A stretch of 64,000 nt of DNA from Adiantum capillus-veneris (lineage: Eukaryota > Streptophyta > Polypodiopsida > Polypodiales > Pteridaceae), in assembly GCA_014529385.2 (NCBI GenBank), contig CM043947.1:133007891-133071890 (forward strand), in the 5' to 3' direction. The notes beneath the pieces are model-generated. The model saw nothing but the letters and a program-made list of their open reading frames with translations, ran no database searches and had not been told where the DNA came from. Of this stretch, positions 1-11,599 are shown piece by piece. Every line of letters begins with the position of its first letter. Positions within the stretch are counted from its first letter, which is position 1. A program made the position numbers and the translations under genes.

Positions 1-2364
1 CCAGGCAAGTTTGGGTACGGCATACAGATCTGGCCGAGGCACAATTACATCAAAAGAGGAAATACAAAGTTTGGATAAGGCAAGACAGCCTAATTCCTAT
101 AAAAAAGGGGACAAAAGAACAGACAAAACACCAAAAGCCAACAAAACTTCAAAGAACCAAAGTCAATAGGTCGATTATGCAACGGACTATATTGGTATGG
201 CGGCCAAAATTACCAATTCAAAACCGGCCAACAACACAAGAAGAGAGGCCAAAGATGACCATCGAGTAGTTATCTATAATTGTTAATGTCAAGCCACATC
301 ATTCAACCAGCACGAGGAAACAAACAGAATCAACAACAAAAACTACAAGGATCTATAAGACCCAAGTCATCAAAGGAGAAAGAAAGAATGTTCCACCAGA
401 AAATGCAACAAAATATACGACAATATCGACTTCAAAGGATCCACATACGTCAATTCAAAACCATTGGAAAACAATCAAACAAAGAGCGGCAGATTTACAA
501 CTACTCCTTGCAAAGAAAATCTTCCAGCCAACTCAAGCTACCACAGGAAACCTCAACGACAAATGCCAATAAGCGAATCGCTTATACCTTTCTCTTACAC
601 GGCATAAATTCTTTCTACATGCATTGACTGCACATGCATATAGGGCTATATTACAAGGCCTGCATTAGAACGAGTTCACACCCATGCACAACACATACCC
701 TTGACGATACCCTGTTGTCCGGGAGGACTCCAACTAGGAGGGGGGGAGGCATTCCAAATGCGGACTCATGTCATATATTAGAGGGCAATGTTTGTGAGCA
801 ATTTTTCAACCATTTTTGCGTTTTATTGTGTGATTTTGGGAAAAAGAATATGCCCTCGTAATTAATCAAAATTGGGGACCAAATCATCATACATGAGCCC
901 CTAGGGACGTGTATAGACTATATAGAGAGTCAAATCTGGCCAAAAAATGTCTGAAAACAGCAAAAAATAGGCCAAGGTTGACGATTATGAGTGAGAATGT
1001 ACATAGACGAGAGAAAAGTGAGCTACAAAGTGTTTTTCTTTTCATTTGTATTTTTAGAGGTTAGAATTGCTATTTTAGGATTATTTTGGGATTTATTTAC
1101 TTTATTTTAGCCATTTTCTAGCAAAAATTATAGAAAAAAATTCGTAATCCAAATGGAAACACAAAAGAAGAGACGCCTGATCGGAGCAAGGTAAAGAAGA
1201 CACAGAAAAAATAGGGACTGCAAAGGTGATAGGGCAAAATGACCACCGTCATGAAGGGACCTCCAATAGGAGAAATCTACAAAAATGGTAGAACTGGAGC
1301 AACCGAGGTCCAAATCAGGAAATTTGCGAGCCTAAACCGCATCTCGCAAAAAGTTTTGGCCACAGGTAAAAGATGGGAAAATTTTGTGTCGGAGTCTTGA
1401 TTACATATAGAGAGGCTAGGCTAGAAATCTCTCATTTGAGTCATTTCCCATTGTGAGAGAGAGAGAGAGCTCCCTACAGCAGTTGAGACTTCCAGAAGCT
1501 CATCCATCGCGCATGGTCACCAGATCGACATCAAACATGAGAGGTACGCTCGTCAACACTGGCTCCAAGTGTTTTTTACTTCAGTTAGTCGCAAAACCTC
1601 GTCGGCATCACAATCACAACCTGTGCACACATACGGTAGACCGGTTGTTAGGGAGACATAGAGGCCACCAAATGGAACCAAAATTGAAAGGCACAATGCC
1701 TATAGCTTAGCGATCAAGCCCATGACCTCGGAAAGCGCGAAGGAAGCCGCTCAGAAAACCCTAATTTCACAGGACCTGCAAAAGTGCAAATGAACCAAGG
1801 TGATCGAAAATGAGCCAAAACTCATAGACAGCAAGCCAATAACCTCGACAAACCGACTGAAGGGTTAGACCATGAAAAAGTTCGTCAAAACGGAGCCTAA
1901 AGTCCCTATCTGATGAAAACTGCACAAAGCGTCACGATACTCTAACGGGCCGACCAAGTGACAAAATGACACCAAATTTAACAAGGTACATCCAAAAGAG
2001 GTCAACTACGAGATGGAATGTGTCCACTCAGGAAAAAAGCTCTTCCATTAGGGAAAATGCCAGAAACAGGCCAGAAAGATGTCCAAATGGTCGTTTTTGG
2101 TGTTGTAAACACCAAAACAACAACTGACTGCTTGGATGGAAGGTCAAAAGGAAATAAAAGACAGCCGGAGTCATACAATGACCAAAAGGAACGGCGACCA
2201 TCACCTAAGTGGTCTACTTCGACTCCAGGACCAGCTAAGTGTGCAAACAGGGAGTACACTCTTCTAAATTGATTAAAACTTGATGTGTGTGTCTAGGAGA
2301 GCCTATTAACACAATTGTGGTCAACTAACATAAAAAAAAAAAGAGGTAAAAATGACTAAGGGCT
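1..2364. other. No gene recognised; A-rich non-coding sequence
   Basis: Only short ORFs without domain character or codon continuity are present. A short GA tract near 1457-1470 and a G-run near 741-747 are the only low-complexity features. Because the stretch precedes a retroelement-like ORF on the same strand, it may be the LTR or leader of that element. I found no second copy of this sequence in the window that would prove an LTR. Confidence 0.4.
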
Positions 2365-2382
2365 AGTCTATCGCGATAGACT
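2365..2382. repeat. 18-bp perfect palindrome, copy 1 of 4
   Basis: The sequence agtctatcgcgatagact is its own reverse complement and has TCGCGA at its centre. Identical copies follow at 2503, 2791 and 3089, all upstream of the long ORF that starts near 3.4 kb. The flanks on both sides differ between copies except for one or two bases, so the palindrome itself is the conserved unit. Confidence 0.9.
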
Positions 2383-2502
2383 TGAATTTACAATTAGACC
2401 AGTAAAATTTAGATTTTGGCTTCATGAGGGGTGCTAACAAGGAATATTAACCACCATTATCAAATCAAAGTGAAAGAGGGATCTCTTTTGGCCAAATAAC
2501 CT

Positions 2503-2520
2503 AGTCTATCGCGATAGACT
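2503..2520. repeat. 18-bp perfect palindrome, copy 2 of 4
   Basis: Identical to the copy at 2365, which lies 138 bp upstream. These two copies share ct before and tg after the 18-mer, the longest flank agreement among the four. Confidence 0.9.
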
Positions 2521-2790
2521 TGCTACACCAATAATTGGGGGAAAGACTTTTCAAAATTTGAACAAGATAGACTTGGGGAAGCACATGAACTCAGTACACC
2601 AAATTTGGTGACAGGATGGACTCATATGGCAAGCCGAGAAAGACATGACGACAACTCAGAGTCGGAACAGGACATCTCATGGGCAGACAGTTAAAATTCA
2701 CATGTGAGAGGTCAAGAAACCTTACATCAACTTGGAGAAGGCAGACAGATGATCACAAAGCCAAAAAATGACAAATTGACACTAATTACC

Positions 2791-2808
2791 AGTCTATCGC
2801 GATAGACT
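2791..2808. repeat. 18-bp perfect palindrome, copy 3 of 4
   Basis: Identical 18-mer, 288 bp after copy 2. It sits in sequence with no ORF. Confidence 0.9.
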
Positions 2809-3088
2809 AAGCAGAGGGATACTAGGCCATCTAACCAAAATTTTGAATTAACAGTTAGATTCAGCATGATGCAAGAAGACTACCCACTAAGTTTGAGCCA
2901 AAACAACACAAAATGAAGGAGATAGACCAACATCTCCTTGGAAGGAATCTGGAAAAATGGGAGTTGATCCAAAAGGGGGTCACTTGACATTCATTTGAGG
3001 TGAAAATGGGATCAGATCATGTGCAAGGTATGAAAAACCAATTGGTGGAGGCACAACTGCAAAATAGGACCCCTGTCAAAAAGTGGAT

Positions 3089-3106
3089 AGTCTATCGCGA
3101 TAGACT
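3089..3106. repeat. 18-bp perfect palindrome, copy 4 of 4
   Basis: Identical 18-mer, 298 bp after copy 3 and about 300 bp upstream of the first ATG of the coiled-coil ORF. A 12-bp partial match (agtctatcgcga) recurs once more at 9365-9376, downstream of another LTR-like start. Confidence 0.9.
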
Positions 3107-3387
3107 GAGCAAAAGCTGCAAATGAACTGATTTTCTATTTGGGATCATAGAGTGACCTTACATGCCCTGTGAACATACACCACACAAAATTTCAGAGCAT
3201 TTGGACTTGTTTTCCTTCACCAACAACATTAATTTGAAGCCGTCAGAGTCGCACAAGGGAAGAGCTTGTCTATCTGCTAACATTTTACCTTAACTCATCT
3301 TGGAACTAAGAAGGCTCATCTAGATGCACGATTAAGTGGTAATCAATTTAGAAGGGAAGTACTATGTTTGTACATTAACTGTTAATT

Positions 3388-6300
3388 GTGAATACAGGAT
3401 CCATGGATGCTTCTCCGGGGAAAAGAAAAGGCAAGAACCTGGCAACGCAAGGTGCAATACCATATGTACTTCCACCCAATTCACTAAAGCCAACGGCCAC
3501 CTGGATACTTGCAGATGTGCAACAGGCAGCAGCCTTTCAAATCTATCAAGGTTCATATGTGGATGACAAAAGAAACTTAGTGGATACAGTGATGATCCCC
3601 AAGGAGGCAGAAAATTACTTGAAAAGATCACTGCAAAGGTCATGGCTCAAAAAAGTTGGCTTGTGGAACTTTGTATCACTACCACCAGTAGGGATAGATT
3701 TCAAGAGGGTACAACACGTGATTGAGACTATCGAAGAAAATGGAACTTGCAGAGTGGCAGGCATGGATAATGAAGTGATGGAGATCCACATCACCAAAGA
3801 AATCATCGAGGAGGCATTGAAATTGTCTGATCAAGGAGCCAACATGAGAGAAAGAAGGAAAAACCTCACAGTCTACTTGCAAAAGTCCAAACTACCTTCT
3901 TTCGAACTCATAGCAAACCCGGAAGTAAGATAACTGACACAGATCTACAGTCAGTGTTTGTTGAGCTACAGCAAAAGACCGCCAAGATACACTACACCAC
4001 ACGGGAGCATCTCAACCACACTGACATGGGCTATGAGAATGACCCATGAGTTCTATATAGATCACGCATCATATCTGTTTGAAGAAGTGACAAAGCTAAG
4101 GCAGGACAAGCCAAATTACATTGCAGGAGGAGAAGTCCTCGCCAGAATCATATACCAAGCCATAGGCGTGGCAGATCAGCTACCACTTGCTCCCCATCAA
4201 AACGACTGGCTGGTGTTAAGAGAAAATATCGAAGACAGATCACAAAGGAAAGTACCGGCCTCTATTAACACCATTGAAGGATGCAGGTTGGAAAGAGTAA
4301 CAAGAAGTACACAAGAAAAGATGGAAGAATAAAGAAGAACTGAAGAGGAAGATGTCCGACTAGAGAAGCGGAAAGCGGAAATGGAAAACAATACCAGGTT
4401 GCAGAAGATAGCAAAAATGGAAAGGATGCTAGAAGGATTTGCTCTAGAGAGATCTCTACGAGGCGATGTAGGCGCCACTTGGAAACCTTCTAGTAGCACT
4501 TACATAATGAGAACGAAGAATAAAAACAACCCAGCTTTTGAGTTGTACTGGTTCGAGAGGTACATCCAAGAAAGAAATGCTAGGGACAAACCAGAGTTGC
4601 TACTAGAAGAGGAGGATCTCCAACTTTGAGAGATCAGTTGAGGCCAACTTCATGAGATCGGGAAACACCACCACCATCCCGAAGGCCAGAGACAAGTGAG
4701 AGGCAATCTACCCCACCTGCTGACTCTCCTTCGCATTCGGAAAGCTCACACCGTGATGAGAGAGTTCATACACCACCGAGTGAAGAAGAAGAAGAAGAAA
4801 GAACAGATGGTCACCCAAACACTGGAACCATATCACAAATTGATAAAGGCAAGCAAAAGGAGGTGGATCAGAAAAAAGATAAAGCTTCCTCCTCTCAAGA
4901 AATTGAGCTGGAAGCTACTATAGATGAAGATTTGCAGTCAATGGAGACAATACTAAACCGAACAAGATTGCACAGTCAATGGCTAGCTGATCAGAACAGG
5001 TCCAACAAAACGAAGTTAGAAAAAACCCATCAAGAAGTTATGAGATTGCAGGAGCAAAGAGATCACACTCTAAAATTGATCAGCATCAGAGATGCTGAGA
5101 TCTTGGGTCTCAAAAGCACGGTAAATCTCCTCAAAGACAATTTATAGGAGTTTGAAGATTTCAATGCCATTTGTGAAGATACGATCAACGTATTCCTTGA
5201 AGATGTCAGTGACAGAGATGAACACATCCATAAGTTGGAAAAAGAAAAGCAAGATGCACTGGAGACAGTCAAAAGTTTGCAAGTCGTCATCGATGACTTA
5301 CAAATTGAAGTCAAAGATTTGAGGGCAGTAACAGATATACAAGCAAGGGAAATTGAGCGAGCTAAGAAACAAAAAACATCGCTACTAACAACACCGGTAG
5401 TCCACCCACAAGAAGAAGTGGCTGCCCTGAAGAGGCAGTTGGAATTGGAAAGAAAGCAGCGCTTAATGATAGCCGAAAGTGCGCTTAGAGCAGAGGATCA
5501 ACTACAAAGGAAACTTTCAGACTTACAAAGTGAACAGCAACAAGGACCAGCTCCTGACAGTGAAATGAAAAGCATTGTTTCCAAATCACTCAGGGAAGAA
5601 AATGAAAGCTTGCAAATCAGGTTAAAATAGTTAGAGAAGTCTGCAGCTCAAAAAGAGATGGAATTTCAAGCTCTTCAAATCAATAGTAGAACAATGGCTG
5701 CGCAAATCGCAACTCTTCAAACTGCAAGGCAACACCAAGGATAGGTACGAGTGCACCTGGAGCAAGCAACCACAGATTTGGCTGGACTCGCCGAAGTATA
5801 TGGGGGTCAAGATGACTACAAGGAAGAATCAGATGATCAGGAGGCCCTAGATACACAGACTGATCAAACTGGCTTTAAAGACCAAGAAATAGACGAAGAT
5901 TCAGTCATGAGATTGGAAGAGCAGAGGCTGGCCGAGCAAATGGAAAAACAATCAGAGATGATATGGTACAAGGCAATGCAACTAGAAAAAGAGATGCTAC
6001 AAGGGCTCTCCAGATCAGGCAAAACAGCAGCATAGCTACGGGAGGAATGGAATGCCCCTATGTTACCCTATGCTCTGCTGAAATACGAAACTCTAACACA
6101 TCAATGGAAGCTCGCAAAAGAAGAACAAGTGAAAGTGTTTGAAGGCAAATTACAGGATCGGGAACAGCAAAACAGAATAGTAGACAGCCAGCCAAAGTGG
6201 AGGCGTCAATGGCTCTTGGATCATCCTAATAACCTGATCCATTTAGTCAACGCACCTCCTGAGCTGAGGAATGACAGAACTTTTTGTGCAACTCCCCGAA

Positions 6301-6803
6301 CATACACCTATAGCCAACATAAAGCACTACAAAGCAGAAATATGACATGGCTAAATTATCCAGTATTTTTAGGGCCTGCAGAGAGAGAGAGAATATCCGG
6401 TTCTTACATGGTGAAAACCCTTCAGGGCGCCATTGCAGAATTCGGAGGATCTCCCGACCTATCCTGCAAGATGCTATGTAAAATAGCTCGAACCTTTTTG
6501 GCATGTCTCACAGTCTTCTCAAAAAGCTGGACTTCAGAGTATATGAATACCGAAAGAAGCATCTCAGAGCTGTCATAGGATCTAAGTGGGCCACCTACAG
6601 AGCCAGTATTGTATGCCTATTTCAGACGGCTAATGTTTCTGCCAAGCTACCATCTCCAAACCTTTGAAGAAGCATTTTATACAGGCTTCTTCATGTACAA
6701 GTCCAAAATTTTTGGCCCATTAATGGTGAGGCAAGCTTTTCCATGCATGGAAACCTCCATATGTTTTTTTTCTCTTTTACCAAAAATATTTCCTATCATA
6801 TAA
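3388..6803 (+). pseudogene. Retroelement ORF1-like long coiled-coil protein, copy A (broken)
   Basis: The frame is interrupted by stops and frameshifts, but the pieces line up with a second copy at 11.6-15.1 kb. The N-terminal part (to about 3930) contains the stretch EIHITKEIIEEALKLSDQG, reminiscent of the fold found in plant putative-transposon-protein ORFs. Next comes a PPRYTTPHGSISTTLTWAMR segment, then a long Lys/Glu-rich coiled coil (about 4.3-6.0 kb), then a C-terminal domain around PKWRRQWLLDHPNN, TWLNYPVFLGPAERERIS and YMVKTLQGAIAEFGG (6.2-6.5 kb). These C-terminal motifs recur in copy B, so they are conserved and not chance ORFs. The likely start is the ATG at 3403 (MDASPGKRKG). I do not recognise the family. 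Given copy B, the best guess is the extra ORF1 that Tat/Ogre-type Ty3 elements carry upstream of gag. Confidence 0.6.
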
Positions 6804-6829
6804 GTTACTTTTGATTTTTTCTTCCCTTT

Positions 6830-8060
6830 TTCACAAACGTTTTAGCCTTTATTAAATAAATAAGACTTATGCTAAATCAATCACGATGTAGCATAAATAA
6901 GTAATCTTTCTTTGTTGATCTCTCTTTTGACCTTAAATATTAAATATATATATTCTAAATTACATTATATATTTTAGTATTTTCTAATATATTTTTCATG
7001 TATATATATATTAATCCACCCTACCAAATATTTTATTTACTAGTTTTCATTTTCAAACCTCAACCCCACTTTCAAATTTCAATAATACCTCCATCTAGAT
7101 GATTGCCAATCTTTTCAAAACTCTAGGTCATGTTTTCATACACATGAAGGAGCTTACACTTGAAGGCAAGAAAGAAGTCCACTCAAAGGGGACCACCAAA
7201 AGACTTTTGCAGCCACAAATAATACATTATTTGGCTGAATTTTTTAAGTAGAGAAGAACCCCAAATCTGAAGGAGCGTTCAACATGAAAGATGTAGCTCA
7301 TGATCTCAACTTTTAGCTCAATTGTTTTTCAGAAATTTTGGAGTTATGAACACGGAGATATGATTTTTGTAGTGGACCCCAGTTTTCTCGTGTAATGGTG
7401 ACACAGGCCATCCCCAATTTTCTTCCCTCTAGAATGGCTATGGTTCTACAATTCTTCAAGCATGATTACAAGAGACAAGGCTCTTTTAATGAGGTCTTGG
7501 CAAGTCTAGAGTGATTCTATCACCATTTTTGGAGGATCCATCGTCATCAACAACTATCCACCTTTGACAATCTCTCTTGTAAATTTCTTACCTCTCTCTT
7601 CTCTCCCTAATAAGCTTAAGTCTAGCCAAATCTAGACTATTGTAAATATCTCCTATCCTCTACATCCTACCCACATTCTCTCTTCTTCTCTCTCTATTGA
7701 CTCTGGTATTTTAAATAATGAGGAGACAAGATGGGAGCCACAGTCACATGCACCCCATTTTCCTAGTCACCAAAGTGGGACACTCACCTCAAATAGAAAT
7801 ATTGCTAAATCCTCCCCTCCTTCCCTATATAAGGAGGCCATGAGAGAACACACACACACACACCTATCCATACACACTCTTGTGCTACATGCTTGTAGCA
7901 TGAACCCTAATCACATAATCACAACACCATCATCATCACCATCACCATGCACAAAAGATGAGCACCACACCTCCACACCACTTGTAATTAAGGGTTGAAG
8001 GCACAATTTCAAGAAGAAGAAGAAGGGTGGACACACTCATGATATTCCTCGCCATCAACT
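6830..8060 (+). repeat. LTR-like repeat, family L1, copy 1
   Basis: This stretch is related to 16,120-17,520 and to 19,080-19,990. Shared blocks include agacttttg-t-g-cacaaat, a run on reduced fit to heat-stable wording such as atgtagct-atgagct, a ccctatataaggagg TATA box (about 7824 here, 17,295 there) and a downstream block of caccatcaccatgcacaaaa. A TATA box followed by a CA-rich leader is what an LTR U3/R junction looks like. The outer edges are not resolved. It directly follows ORF copy A, as copy 2 follows copy B. Confidence 0.6.
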
Positions 8061-8081
8061 CCCATCTCTCCATTATGCCTC

Positions 8082-8754
8082 CTACGATCTTGTCCCCTTC
8101 TCATTTTCCTGCCATATGCTACCTATTGTATTCATCTTTTGCAAGCAATCAACACACTCCATCTTGGTGACATACTTTGTCTCGCTTTGGATACATCTCA
8201 TTGTGAGTATGGTATATGCTTGTTCCTTGCCTTTTTTTTCTTGCTTATGTAAAGGTGTGCGGATTCGCCACCATACACACACACTCTCTCTCTCTCCCTC
8301 TCATATTCCTATCATCTTGCTACTTCCATCTTGAGGTGTGCGGATTCGCCACCTCTTGTATGATAAGTGAGCATACTCGCAAGTTTCCCCTACCTCATTA
8401 TCTTCCTTACTAACATGCACGAGTAGCAAGCCCATTCTCACTCATTCACCACTCCTCTCACCTTATTCTCCTACCACCCCATTCCACATTTGGGCGTGGA
8501 TCTTGAAATTGTTTTCCATGGCATGCTTCATTGTGTATATGTATGCGTCCTAGCCGCATATCTTGCTAGGTGGTGCCCCTATTGTGTATCCCCGCATAGT
8601 CTTGGTGTAGAGGCCACCGGGTCTATTTTTCACTTCCTCCTCTCAATGGCAAGTGATTCTATGCGATATGATGCATTTCTACACCAAATCAACAAAGAAG
8701 GAGGACAACGACACTGAAGACAAAGAAGATCATGTCGTGGTAGACATGAATTAG
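8082..8754 (+). other. Non-coding stretch with a duplicated 18-bp phrase
   Basis: No credible gene. The phrase gtgtgcggattcgccac occurs twice (about 8255 and 8337), next to short CA/CT tracts. The short ORFs here have pyrimidine-rich composition and no domain signature. It ends at the purine tract of the following LTR-like start. Confidence 0.35.
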
Positions 8755-9036
8755 GAAGGGGGGAGTGTTGGGGCCCCATTTGTCCAACTGTTGTAATGAG
8801 CCCATCTTGTAAAGCATATCAAATTCTTATTTTATGTCAAAGACGTCTTATCATTTTGATCCATTCGTCTGGGTTATGTAAAGATTAATTAGTTAGTCAG
8901 GACTCAGACTTAATAATGAGTAAGAGAACCCCATGTACATTTCTGAGCTAAGGTGACTAAAGTATAAAAGTCACCCACCTTAGAACCATTTTTTAAAAAC
9001 ACATTATTTTGAACATTAATCTTGGGTCGTACGAGT

Positions 9037-9093
<57 letters not shown>

Positions 9094-9300
9094 TCTTATC
9101 CTCTTTGCTACGCGCTTCTCCCTCACCAGATTCACGACGTGACTACACCATCGCGGTAGTCTCTCCGAGAGCTACGTGCCCACGCCATGCATTCACATTT
9201 TTGAGCTATTTGCGATCGATCCTTCCTCGAGCTTGTTTTGCTTGTAAGTAGCACAAACAGTGTCTGTTTTCAACAATCAAGTGCTTTATGAAATGAGAAA
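8755..9300 (+). repeat. Polypurine tract and start of an LTR (solo or truncated)
   Basis: A polypurine tract (ggaaggggggag, 8755-8764) is followed by tgttggggcccc at 8766, the classic PPT-TG junction at the start of a 3' LTR. A TATA box (agtataaaag) lies about 195 bp further at 8963, which suits U3. The 3' edge is uncertain. No matching 5' LTR or internal genes are visible immediately upstream, so the element is truncated or solo. Confidence 0.5.
9039..9091. repeat. (GA)n microsatellite
   Basis: About 26 uninterrupted GA units lie about 70 bp downstream of the TATA box of the LTR-like sequence, where many of the window's LTRs carry GA/CT tracts. Confidence 0.95.
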
Positions 9301-9733
9301 GGGATTAGCTACACATAGATACTCATAAACTAAAGTTTCGCCCACTTTTGGATTGGGACCTGTTAGTCTATCGCGACTGTATTCGAGATAACTAGGTTTC
9401 AAACCTGGTGAGATTAGACTTATAGGTAAGTATATCCTAGTGAGAGGATGGTGCCTAGTAAGTTTGATGCAATTCCGAGTTCATTGGAAGTGTATACGGT
9501 GTTGTGAGCTTTTAGGGATATAGTGGGTTGCATTCTACCAGGGCTAGTGCTTGATGCATCATAAAAGTGTGTATGTGTAGATTGGTCTCAGCCTGACAAG
9601 CTAACGAGATTGCCTACGTGCACCTATGTGTTAGTCGTGTCATCAGATGATAAGTATGTTGTCTGTGGCATGCTTGTGAGCATGAACAGGGGAATAGTTT
9701 TACCCTAAAATAGGGCGGGGGGGGGGGGGGGTG

Positions 9734-11054
9734 CTTAACACTAGGTTGGTAATGGGACACTTTTATGTCCTGTTAAGGGACCATTTTTCTTGAATTATAT
9801 CAAGAGTTTCAAAATGGATTTTGAGGTGATATCTATCTAGAAAGTTGTCTCATGAGCTGAAAACAACTCGACATTTTTTTGGAATATCAATTCCATCTTT
9901 AACCTTGTCCTTGCACAACATTTCACAACCTAAACTGTGTGAAAAAACGGGTCCTTTTTTCAACTTTTTGCAACTATACCACTCTAGAATTCATGTTTGT
10001 GAGGTCTATAATGCTAAAGAACTATCTTTAGTAGTCCTCAACATGTCCTGATGCTTCTAGGGAGAAATAAATGTTAAAGTTGTAAGTTATGACCAAATTA
10101 CAAAAATTGTCAAATCCTGTTTTTTAGCCAATTTTAGCTCTTCTATGATTTTTTTGGTGGCTTTCATGATATCCAAATGAAGTTTTGAGTTTCTATGTCG
10201 CATATTGTAACATAAAGCTAATATTCCTTGAGTTTTGGGGCACCTAATACCCTATTTTGCATAGTAGACAACAATGGTTGATTTTTTCAATTATAGAAGA
10301 AAACGAAACATTATAGTATATCAAGTATAGCTTTTCCAATATTGTTAGTTTCTTGTGACAACTACATGCATTTTGTAGGTAGTAACCATATCTAGTCATA
10401 AGGATCAAATTTGGCTAGATATTGAATAGTTTCTATGGGATTCTACAACTCATAATGTTGAACCCAGTTTTTTCATGTTTGCTGTATTTAGCACTTCATC
10501 TTTGTCCCCAAGATTCCCCTTGGTAAGAGATGTATTATTGTTTTGACATGCTCCATGGCTCCTTATGAACCTAAATCACAATAGGGAACTAAGAAAACAT
10601 GCATATATTATTTGTATTGAGCGTGGCTATAGAAACTTTGATGATAGGTTTGCAGAATGGTAAAAATTCAACTTTTTTGTACCTATTTCTTTTGGCAAAA
10701 CAAAAAATAGTGAGTGAGAAGCAATCATATGTTCTGATCACCAACCCATTGAAGTTAACTAGGGAATTTATCTCAAGTCCTACAAAAATCCCTAATCTTA
10801 TTTTTATGCAACAAAACGTAGGAAATGACTGTTTTGATGAAAATGTACTGGTCCATCAACTTTGGAGGCTTGGTGTGACCAAAAGATGAGAAATTTTACA
10901 AGTTTCTTATTTTTTACATGTGTAGTAGACCTTGAACTATAACCTCATGAAAGGATTTTACAAAATGAGTGGATCTACTATGGTTTTGGAGGTTTTTTTC
11001 AAAACCCTGAAAGGACACTTTTATGTCCTGTTAGGTTACCAACCTAGTGTTAAG
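9734..11054. mobile_element. 1.3-kb inverted-repeat element (non-autonomous)
   Basis: The left end reads cttaacactaggttggtaa and the right end is its exact reverse complement (ttaccaacctagtgttaag). Just inside each end lies a block ggacacttttatgtcc, itself nearly palindromic. The interior is AT-rich and has no coding potential that I can support. There is no clear target duplication; a poly-G run flanks the left end and GC-rich sequence the right. It could be a MITE-like or foldback element. The superfamily is not assignable. Confidence 0.65.
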
Positions 11055-11149
11055 GCCGAAGGGAGTGTGGACGAGAGGGGATGGGGGTACGGCCCGCCGG
11101 GGCTGGAGTGTGGACAAGTAGAGAGAGGAGAGAGGGGGAGAATATTTGG

Positions 11150-11253
<104 letters not shown>

Positions 11254-11599
11254 AATATATGTGGCGGCCCGCCGGGGCTAGAGTGTGACAAAGACACCAA
11301 TGCACCTACCGGGCCGGATGATGCATCGCCAGAGTAGGAGAGAGAGAATATTTAGTGGAGCCGGGCAGTAAGAGAGAGAGATCGTCTTTTGGTGATAATG
11401 GAGGGGTGTGGCCAAACTGGCGGTGCCCCAGTGGTGGTTAACCTTGGGGGGGTATGGTGAATTGTAAAGGGCTTCTTTTTTTTGTTTTTTTTTCTCTTTT
11501 TGGTAACAAACCTTTCCTTACTTAGGGTGTGGTTCTCACGGTCACGGTTTCGAAAGCCGGCCATCACTGCCAAGCCAGAAACCAAAGAGGCTAACCGCA

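Noticed and set aside
2365-3106. A CRISPR-like array from the four spaced identical 18-mers
   Set aside because: Spacing is irregular (138, 288, 298 bp), the unit is a perfect palindrome, and the genome is eukaryotic.
9365-9440. A tRNA-derived SINE, from ggtttcaaacc resembling a B box
   Set aside because: No A box at proper distance and no cloverleaf can be drawn.
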